Below, one piece after another: positions 1 to 5,395 of a DNA stretch of 7,340 bases. Within the stretch, counting starts at the first letter, position 1; every line of letters starts with the position of its first letter. The notes under the pieces were generated by a model. That model worked only from the letters and a program-made list of their open reading frames with translations. It was not told where the DNA came from and ran no database searches. Source of the DNA: Bacteroidia bacterium (GTDB taxonomy: Bacteria; Bacteroidota; Bacteroidia; Bacteroidales; VadinHA17); the NCBI GenBank assembly GCA_026391515.1, contig JAPLEC010000302.1, positions 1 through 7,340 of the forward strand, given 5' to 3'. A program made the translations under genes and the position numbers.

Positions 1-1
1 A

Positions 2-583
2 CATCAGCCCGGAGCAATAGCATACAGCGCTGAATTAATGTGGAAAATGCTTGATGAAACATGCAATGAGTTATCGAGAAACGGATTGAAAAAAATAATT
101 TTAATGAATGGACATGGTGGCAACAACAGCTTTCTGCAATATTTCTGCCAGGCACAGCTTGCAAGCCCCAGAGATCATATTGTTGTATTTTTTCAACCGG
201 ATCCGAACCAGGCAACCCGGAAAGAAATCAACTCTCTGAAGAAATCAAAATCAGATGGTCATGCAGGCGAAGAGGAGACATCCATGATGTATGTTATACG
301 TCCCGATCTGGTACATGCTGATGCAGCAAAGAATCAGTCAGGCGAAGACCAGGCAAGATTAAAGCAACTGCCTTACGGCTATACAGGGATATGGTGGTAT
401 GCAAAGTACCCGAATCATTATGCTGGCGACGGCAGCTTTTACAGCAAAGAACTGGGTGAATTGTTAATCAATAGCGATGCCGGACAGCTGGCCGAGCTAA
501 TCAGGTTTTTAAAGACAGATAATTCAATTAAAACACTTACAGAAGAATTTTACAGCAGGGCGAAAAATCCTGTTCAGAAATAA
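2..583 (+). CDS. Creatininase-family metal-dependent amidohydrolase (5' end outside window)
   Basis: The reading frame is open from base 2 and ends at TAA 581-583. The 12 codons before the first ATG (position 38) read HQPGAIAYSAEL, which matches the family consensus, so the ATG at 38 is internal and the gene starts upstream. The visible 193 residues hold the glycine-rich NGHGGN loop (about residues 36-41; the His is a metal-ligand candidate), the DGHAGEEETS motif (85-94, His and Glu ligands), and the family's late aromatic/His block around WWYAKYPNHYAGDGS. Family members are usually about 240-260 residues, so roughly 50-70 N-terminal residues are missing, including the first metal-binding motif. 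Members hydrolyse cyclic or linear amide bonds (creatinine, formamidopyrimidines, mycofactocin peptide); the substrate here cannot be told from sequence. It is convergent with the downstream block and probably unrelated to it. The family call is firm; the function is open. Confidence 0.9.
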   Translation, partial: HQPGAIAYSAELMWKMLDETCNELSRNGLKKIILMNGHGGNNSFLQYFCQAQLASPRDHIVVFFQPDPNQATRKEINSLKKSKSDGHAGEEETSMMYVIRPDLVHADAAKNQSGEDQARLKQLPYGYTGIWWYAKYPNHYAGDGSFYSKELGELLINSDAGQLAELIRFLKTDNSIKTLTEEFYSRAKNPVQK

Positions 584-595
584 ATAAAATTAAAC

Positions 596-623
596 GGTAC
601 AAGGTACAAGGTATAAGGTACAG
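596..623. repeat. Four tandem heptamers, GGTACAA-type
   Basis: Four head-to-tail 7-bp units lie just after the creatininase stop codon: GGTACAA (596-602), GGTACAA (603-609), GGTATAA (610-616) and GGTACAG (617-623). Two are identical and two differ by one base. They sit in the gap between two convergent genes and code for nothing. Short heptamer arrays of this kind are, to my recollection, frequent in intergenic DNA of Bacteroidota; that generality is recalled, not shown here. Function unknown. Confidence 0.9.
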
Positions 624-625
624 GG

Positions 626-643
626 TTATTAATTAATTAATAA
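626..643. repeat. Perfect 18-bp AT-only palindrome at a convergent gene junction
   Basis: TTATTAATTAATTAATAA is identical to its own reverse complement over all 18 bases. It follows the heptamer array almost directly (GG between them) and abuts the stop codon of the minus-strand radical SAM gene (644-646). It contains only A and T and has no loop or following U-run, so it is not a classical intrinsic terminator. It could be a site for a dimeric DNA-binding protein, a weak cruciform, or simple low-complexity sequence. Confidence 0.85.
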
Positions 644-2062
644 TCAGTGGTTTCGGGGTTTAATCCAGGAAATAAAATTCAGAATTGAAAAAAATGATTT
701 CAGGGATCTGACTTCCCTGAGAGTTTTAATTAACATTTTAGGTCTGAAATAGAATTTCCGGTAAGCAAAATCACGGATTTTTTTGATTTCTTTCGCACTA
801 AGCGCTTCATTCCTCATTACAGAAGTGGTCAGGTCAAATTGACTATAATTATAGTCATAGATCCATTTTTGTTCCTTTGCAATTATTTCCAACTCTGTTT
901 TCGGATAGGGAATTGCACAATAAAATTGAGCAAAATCAACACTATTACAGGCAAAATTGATTGATTTAAATGCGGTTTCTTTAGTATCTCCGGGGAGGCC
1001 GAAAACAAAATGTCCCATAGAATTTATTCCGGCTTTTCTGACCATTGATACCGCCCTGTCAATTTGTTCAACGGTTATTCCCTTTCTGGCAATATTTAAC
1101 ACTCCCTGATCATATGATTCTATTCCAAGTCCAAGCAGAATACAACCTGCTTTTTTCATTTTTTCAAGCAAATTCTGATTCAGGGTATCAACACGCGAGG
1201 TTGTTGACCAGGCAATCTTTATATTCCGGCTTATTATTTCATCACAAATTTTCTCTCCATATTTTGAATCTGTTGTAAAAGATTCTCCCCAGAAGAGAAA
1301 GTTTTGAATATCATATTTATTGACACACTCTTCAATTTCGGAAATTACATTTTCAGCCGAACGTTTTCTGAAGGATCTGCCATAATAAACATTAGCTATA
1401 CAGAAAATACAATTTCCTGAACATCCTCTTCCGACGCTCAGGAGAGTAAATTTTTTTCCGTTTGTTGGTAATATATATGCATTATTATTCAGAAGATCAC
1501 GGGCAGGAAAAGGAAGATCGTCAATATTGTTTTCTGATAGATTTTGTCTTTCATTGACAATAATTTCGTCATCCTTTCTGAAAATTAAACCCTTTATATG
1601 CTCCGGAGAATTCTTTTCATTAATTGCATTTATAAGATGAGCAACAGCCCATTCCGGTTCGTCCATTATTGCATAATCAACCTGTTTAAACTGTTTCAGA
1701 CATTCTCCTTCAAGAATTGTCGGGAACATACCAACAATAGTAATTTTAATTCCCGGATCAGAATTTTTTAAAGCCAGTGCAGTGTTCATATCGCCCGCAA
1801 TGGAAGGAATGGCAGTATTCAGAACAACCAGAGCCGGTTTGAAATTCTTAAAAATTTCAAGAAGACCATTATTTTCAATTTTTTCAGCAATACAATCGAC
1901 GAGCTTTATTTCATGACCATCTTTCCTGAGCACAGCAGCAATGTAACAGAGAGAAAGAGGCATCCATAGAGCCGCCCATGAAGATTTGGTCTGCATACAT
2001 CTTCCTTCGCGGATGAAATCCTTCTTATTAAAAGCCGGTGGATTTACAACTAAAACTTTCAT
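644..2062 (-). CDS. B12-binding-domain radical SAM enzyme, substrate unknown
   Basis: This 472-residue protein has the two-domain layout of cobalamin-dependent (class B-like) radical SAM enzymes such as the BchE/HpnP/HpnR group. The N-terminal part (about 1-150) is a Rossmann-type B12-binding domain: MKVLVVNPP start, LWMPLSLCYIAAVLRKDGHEI at 32-52, and a VGMFPT segment at 110-115. No DxHxxG motif is evident, which is normal in this group. The radical SAM domain starts near 205 with GRGCSGNCIFC, giving C214, C218 and C221 as [4Fe-4S] ligands in CxxxCxxC spacing. GLGIES (311-316) and FGLPGDT (354-360) are typical later strands, followed by PYPKTELEIIAKEQKWI. No signal peptide, so it should be cytosolic. 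Family members methylate or rearrange lipids, pigments and natural products. The last gene of the block, its ATG lies inside the GT2 stop. The family is certain; the reaction is not. Confidence 0.93.
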   Translation of the reverse strand: MKVLVVNPPAFNKKDFIREGRCMQTKSSWAALWMPLSLCYIAAVLRKDGHEIKLVDCIAEKIENNGLLEIFKNFKPALVVLNTAIPSIAGDMNTALALKNSDPGIKITIVGMFPTILEGECLKQFKQVDYAIMDEPEWAVAHLINAINEKNSPEHIKGLIFRKDDEIIVNERQNLSENNIDDLPFPARDLLNNNAYILPTNGKKFTLLSVGRGCSGNCIFCIANVYYGRSFRKRSAENVISEIEECVNKYDIQNFLFWGESFTTDSKYGEKICDEIISRNIKIAWSTTSRVDTLNQNLLEKMKKAGCILLGLGIESYDQGVLNIARKGITVEQIDRAVSMVRKAGINSMGHFVFGLPGDTKETAFKSINFACNSVDFAQFYCAIPYPKTELEIIAKEQKWIYDYNYSQFDLTTSVMRNEALSAKEIKKIRDFAYRKFYFRPKMLIKTLREVRSLKSFFSILNFISWIKPRNH

Positions 2063-2733
2063 TCCAAAATTCTCATTTTAAATAAGTTAAGCAAGTTATC
2101 CAATCCGTCTAAAAACATTCTTAGCTTTACCTTACCAACTCTTTTACGGTAGCTTGAATCGACTTCTTTTGCTCTACATTTGGCGAAAGCCCTGATTTTA
2201 ATTTCCTGACTCAGGGACATGCCATTACTGGTCAATTTAATTTTTTCAAGAATTTCTTTTCTAAACACCCACATTCCGCTCTGTGAATCTTTCAGATTGA
2301 AATTAAACAGAATATTTACAATAAAAGTCAGTACTTTGTTTCCGAATTTATTAAGGGGCATCATGGATTCATGTTCCATAAAAGCAAACCTGTTGGTGCT
2401 TATAAAATCCAGGTTTTCTGTTTCCAGAATATTTAAAAGCTTTGGTATTTCTTCCATCGGGTAGCTGCAATCAGAATCGGCAGTGACAATTATTTCACCA
2501 CGACAATTTTCAAATCCAAGACGATATTGACGACCATAACCCTTTTTTGAACAAATAACATCAGCATCCGTTGACCTGGCGACTTCAACAGTCTTATCCC
2601 GGCTTCCGCCATCGACAATCAACACATCAGGCTCATATCCGGATTCTCTCAATACATCGAAAGGAATCATTGCAATTGTTTTATCAATTGATTCCTCTTC
2701 GTTAAGAGCCGGCATCAGGATGGTTATCTTCAT
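2059..2733 (-). CDS. Family 2 glycosyltransferase, polyprenyl-phosphate-mannose (DPM1-like) synthase type
   Basis: This 224-residue GT-A-fold enzyme lacks transmembrane helices, comparable to the soluble catalytic form of dolichyl-phosphate-mannose synthase. Visible motifs are the N-terminal nucleotide-binding ALNEEESI (9-16), VDGGSRDKT (40-48), the metal-binding DSD (86-88) within ADSDCSYPMEEIPKLL, and DSQSGMWVFRKEIL (149-162) followed by SQEIKIRA (175-182), the acceptor-side region of this subfamily. The expected reaction transfers a sugar from GDP-mannose or UDP-glucose to a polyprenyl phosphate on the cytoplasmic face of the inner membrane; the sugar cannot be read from sequence, and transfer to another acceptor is possible. 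It starts one base after the GH43 stop and overlaps the radical SAM start by ATGA. Having a cytosolic transferase between two exported hydrolases and a radical SAM enzyme is unusual. Family certain, DPM-like subtype likely. Confidence 0.88.
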   Translation of the reverse strand: MKITILMPALNEEESIDKTIAMIPFDVLRESGYEPDVLIVDGGSRDKTVEVARSTDADVICSKKGYGRQYRLGFENCRGEIIVTADSDCSYPMEEIPKLLNILETENLDFISTNRFAFMEHESMMPLNKFGNKVLTFIVNILFNFNLKDSQSGMWVFRKEILEKIKLTSNGMSLSQEIKIRAFAKCRAKEVDSSYRKRVGKVKLRMFLDGLDNLLNLFKMRILE

Positions 2734-2734
2734 A

Positions 2735-3727
2735 TTAATTGCCAGTGAATTCCTCTACAATTTTTAAAGTCTCTCCGGTATCTTCCATTTTAAACAGATG
2801 AGGCCGGGTATCTCCGTTATAAGGCGAATGAAGGATCAGCATCAGCTTACCTTCAAATGTTCTAAACAACATACCATGGCCCCCGTTAGCTTTATAAACA
2901 GGCTCTTCCTGCTGTTTCCAGGGACCGGCAAGCTTTCCTGATTCAGAAATTGCAATACCCATTGCATTACCTTCCTTACCGCCGCTTGTCCAGATCATAT
3001 AAAGCTTTCCGGTTTTTCCAAAATATAAATATGGACCATCAGTTACATAACAACCGTATGTGCCGCTGATTTTTCCCCAGGGAGCCTGGCTTCCGCGGAA
3101 AAGACTTTTGGGTTCTCCGACCGTTTCAGAAAGATCGTCTTTAAGCTGAATATATTCCACGGCGCCGTCAGAAATCTGAACCCATTCATGGCAGTAAACC
3201 ATGTATGGAGTGTCATTCTCAACCCAAAGAGTTCCGTCGAGGGTCATCATGTTGGTTGGCAGCGTTGAATGATTTTGAAAAGCCGTATAAGGGCCTGTCG
3301 GAGAATCAGATACAAGAACCTGAGAGCCCCTTGTCACACGAGGCAGCCAGTTACGCCATTGTTCCTGGAATTTATTTCTTGTGTCGAAAGTAAGGAAGAG
3401 ATAATATTTCCCTTTATAAGAATGCAATTCCGGAGCCCAGATGCTGACTATCGGAATTTCGCCCCAGACATCCTGCGGAGCATTATATATCATTTGAGGA
3501 CCGGTCCAGTTTACAAGGTCTTTACTTGTATAGACCCTGACTCCACGACCACCAGGGCCTGAAATATAATAGGTATGAGATGCTGAATCGGGAAAAACAC
3601 ACATATCGCGCCAGCGGATATCCGAGAATTTAAATGTCCCAACCTGCTGAGGCGGACGCTGAGTTTGCGCAATTGCCTGACTATAAGCAAATAATAATAT
3701 AGTCAAAAACAATAAGGAATATTTCAT
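2735..3727 (-). CDS. Secreted glycoside hydrolase family 43 protein
   Basis: This 330-residue protein starts with a signal peptide (MKYSLLFLTILLFAYSQAIA, cleavage likely after residue 20) and is otherwise a single five-bladed beta-propeller domain. GH43 enzymes are inverting arabinofuranosidases, xylosidases, arabinanases or galactosidases. The catalytic base is probably D41 in RWRDMCVF; D164 in MTLDGTLW fits the pKa-modulating Asp; the general-acid position falls in VTDGPYLY, where the residue is D230 instead of the usual Glu. WAPELH (97-102) and GGHGMLF (282-288) are other family blocks. From memory, a branch of GH43 proteins in Bacteroidota and Verrucomicrobiota shares this VTDGPxLY form, so it looks like a subfamily trait and not decay. 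There is no lipobox and no carbohydrate-binding module. Its ATG overlaps the GH26 stop. Fold and family are firm; the sugar substrate is unknown. Confidence 0.9.
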   Translation of the reverse strand: MKYSLLFLTILLFAYSQAIAQTQRPPQQVGTFKFSDIRWRDMCVFPDSASHTYYISGPGGRGVRVYTSKDLVNWTGPQMIYNAPQDVWGEIPIVSIWAPELHSYKGKYYLFLTFDTRNKFQEQWRNWLPRVTRGSQVLVSDSPTGPYTAFQNHSTLPTNMMTLDGTLWVENDTPYMVYCHEWVQISDGAVEYIQLKDDLSETVGEPKSLFRGSQAPWGKISGTYGCYVTDGPYLYFGKTGKLYMIWTSGGKEGNAMGIAISESGKLAGPWKQQEEPVYKANGGHGMLFRTFEGKLMLILHSPYNGDTRPHLFKMEDTGETLKIVEEFTGN

Positions 3728-5253
3728 TGTTTCGTATATACCAGAACAAGATTTCTTTTACCCCTGAAAGATGCAGTAGTTTGATTTACAGCCATCTCTT
3801 TCCCGTCATCAATCAAATACCATTTTTCATTTGTGGTCATTTCAACAGATTGATTTACTCTTTTAATTGTCGCTTTTGATATGATGAATAACGTATCGCC
3901 GTATTCAGAACGGTTTACCGTAGTAATTTGCGGAAATGAAAAATATTCAGATTTATTTTCTTCTCCGATAACCAAAGCCTCATTGGTAATTCTGTCATCA
4001 GCATCTTCCTGTCGGAAAGTTTTCTTAATATTCAATGATTTGCTATTGCATATTATTTCCATTTTATCGGGAAGATTACCGGCGCCAAAATTGTCCAGAG
4101 TGCTTTTGTCTTCATCAAATACCCATTTACCTGAGAAATCAACAGGTTCCTTCTTAATTTCAGGCAGCTGAGGCAGGCCGCAGGCAGTTCGGAAAGGAGC
4201 AACAGCTTTCCTGTAAGCTGCATCTTCAAGACAAAGAACTCTGGGATCTGCTGTCAGAATTTTATACTGTTTTTTAAGAGTATTTCTGACCATACCCGCC
4301 CAGACAGCATAATAGCCCCATTTTGGTTGTTTCGATAAAATATCGAGGGAAGGAGGATTGCCTACTTCAGCCAGAACGAGAGGCTTCCCTTTTGATAGTA
4401 CCACGAGACTGTCATAATAAGCCTGGTTAAAATCGCTTCCATAAACATCAAGAGCAACAATGTCAAGATACTCATTACCAGGATAGAAATTTGAAAACTT
4501 CATTTCGGGTCTGTTAGGACGATCGACGCTCCATTCCCAGATAAGATTATTAAGTTTATGAATTTTAGTAAGCCTGTTAAACAGCTGTCGGTAAAGAGAT
4601 TGTGTGCTGTATTTCCCCGTACGACCGCCCCACCAGAACCAGCTGCCGTTCATTTCGTGATAAGGCCGCCACAGCACAGGTACATGAGCATCCTGGAGTA
4701 ATTTAAGATAGTGTGCAACAGAGTCAACCTGGGTGCACCAACTTTTATAAAGAGCTGTTCCCGGATTCAGAATATCCTTAAATTGCTGATCAGTAAGCTG
4801 ACCCTGAACGCTCTCCAGGGCCGGAGGATTTGCTCCCGGAACCGGTTGGAATGTAATTGGTTCTTTTGCTGTCGGAGGCACTGCGTGCCAGCAAATAGAA
4901 ATAATCGAACCAAGTATATGCTGACGAATAGCTTCCTTAACAATCTGAGGACGGGCAAGATAGGAATCTTTATCATTTTCCTTTGCAAAGCCCCAGTCAG
5001 TGGTAAAAACCACAGGTGTTTTACCAATATATTCTGATGCGAAACAAGTATTCCGGTCCTTTACGTTTGGATAGTTATGCTGACCTGTAAGTATATATTT
5101 TCCTGAAATGCTATAAAAGAAATCAAGAAGCGCCACTGCCTCCGGAGAGGATTTCGGAGATACAGGTTTTGTCTGACTAAACATTAAACCTGTCGAAATG
5201 GGAAACAAAACTGCGATAAAAACAAATCTCACCGATTTTTGTAAATATTTCAT
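3724..5253 (-). CDS. Secreted glycoside hydrolase family 26 (beta-mannanase-like) with C-terminal beta-rich domain
   Basis: I chose the ATG at 5251-5253 (509 residues). An in-frame ATG eight codons upstream (5277) would put MPYFILLN ahead of a good signal peptide. From the chosen start, residues 1-26 form that peptide, with no lipobox Cys. The GH26 (beta/alpha)8 domain spans about 35-355: LTGQHN (55-60), CWH (121-123), WRPYHEMNGSWFWWGG (195-210) with acid/base E200, and VLAEVGNPP (293-301) with nucleophile E296. Both catalytic Glu are present, so the enzyme should be active as a retaining endo-beta-mannanase or a related GH26 activity (beta-1,3-xylanase, lichenase). After a Pro-rich linker, residues 371-509 form a separate domain opening VDFSGKW, resembling lipocalin-like beta-barrel add-ons seen in Bacteroidota proteins; its role is unknown. 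First gene of the block. The family is certain; the exact substrate is not. Confidence 0.92.
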   Translation of the reverse strand: MKYLQKSVRFVFIAVLFPISTGLMFSQTKPVSPKSSPEAVALLDFFYSISGKYILTGQHNYPNVKDRNTCFASEYIGKTPVVFTTDWGFAKENDKDSYLARPQIVKEAIRQHILGSIISICWHAVPPTAKEPITFQPVPGANPPALESVQGQLTDQQFKDILNPGTALYKSWCTQVDSVAHYLKLLQDAHVPVLWRPYHEMNGSWFWWGGRTGKYSTQSLYRQLFNRLTKIHKLNNLIWEWSVDRPNRPEMKFSNFYPGNEYLDIVALDVYGSDFNQAYYDSLVVLSKGKPLVLAEVGNPPSLDILSKQPKWGYYAVWAGMVRNTLKKQYKILTADPRVLCLEDAAYRKAVAPFRTACGLPQLPEIKKEPVDFSGKWVFDEDKSTLDNFGAGNLPDKMEIICNSKSLNIKKTFRQEDADDRITNEALVIGEENKSEYFSFPQITTVNRSEYGDTLFIISKATIKRVNQSVEMTTNEKWYLIDDGKEMAVNQTTASFRGKRNLVLVYTKQ

Positions 5254-5291
5254 ATTTAAAAGTATAAAATAAGGCATTAACTTAACAGTAT

Positions 5292-5299
5292 CAAAAATA
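5292..5299 (-). promoter_or_regulatory. Candidate Bacteroidota -7 box for the GH26 block
   Basis: On the minus strand this reads TATTTTTG, a full match to the Bacteroidota -7 consensus TAnnTTTG. It lies 38 bp before the GH26 start at 5253, giving a short leader of about 30-35 nt. No convincing TTTG -33 element is found 19-21 bp upstream, so the call rests on one box in AT-rich DNA. Confidence 0.4.
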
Positions 5300-5359
5300 A
5301 GAAATCTGAACGAAAATTCTCATTTAAAAATTGTCGTCTGAAATATGAACGGATTATTT

Positions 5360-5367
5360 TAAATTTG
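5360..5367 (+). promoter_or_regulatory. Candidate Bacteroidota -7 box for the TMTC-like gene
   Basis: TAAATTTG matches TAnnTTTG exactly. A transcript starting a few bases downstream (about 5373) would reach the TTG at 5396 after roughly 23 nt, or the ATG at 5433 after roughly 60 nt. A TTG at 5331-5333 is 26 bp away, longer than the usual 19-21 bp spacing, so the -33 part is not supported. Confidence 0.4.
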
Positions 5368-5395
5368 GTGAAAATTAAACTGACTCTAAAATATA

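Larger units (their letters stand above)
644..5253 (-). other. Four-gene compact transcription unit (GH26, GH43, GT2, B12-radical SAM)
   Basis: Four same-strand genes are packed with no room for internal promoters or terminators. The GH26 stop and GH43 start share ATGA at 3724-3727. The GH43 stop is one base (2734) from the GT2 start. The GT2 stop and radical SAM start share ATGA at 2059-2062. Such overlaps normally mean one mRNA and re-initiation by the same ribosomes. A -7-like box at 5292-5299 could drive it. The 3' end falls at 644, and no GC-rich terminator hairpin is visible between 584 and 643. That the four products work together is an inference from spacing alone. Confidence 0.85.

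Noticed and set aside
38..583. ATG at 38 as the real start of the creatininase-family gene
   Set aside because: The codons before it are open and continue the family consensus (HQPGAIAYSAEL), so the gene is cut by the window edge and does not start there.
626..643. AT palindrome as an intrinsic terminator
   Set aside because: It has no G or C pairs, no loop and no T-run after a stem, so a stable RNA hairpin terminator is unlikely.
1045..5037. Open frames of 62-108 codons (both strands) inside the radical SAM, GT2, GH43 and GH26 genes
   Set aside because: All overlap well-recognised proteins in another frame, and their translations have no family-like motifs.
644..5253. A classical SusC/SusD-type polysaccharide utilisation locus
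   Set aside because: No SusC, SusD, hybrid sensor or sigma/anti-sigma gene is in the window. Two hydrolases alone do not establish it, though such genes could lie outside.
5254..5277. GH26 start at the upstream ATG (5277)
   Set aside because: It would add eight residues before the MKYLQKS signal-peptide start and shorten the leader from the -7-like box to about 15 nt. It cannot be fully excluded.
5345..5362. Small frame starting at ATG 5345
   Set aside because: It ends after five codons (MNGLF) and does not join the downstream membrane-protein frame because of a further stop at 5387.
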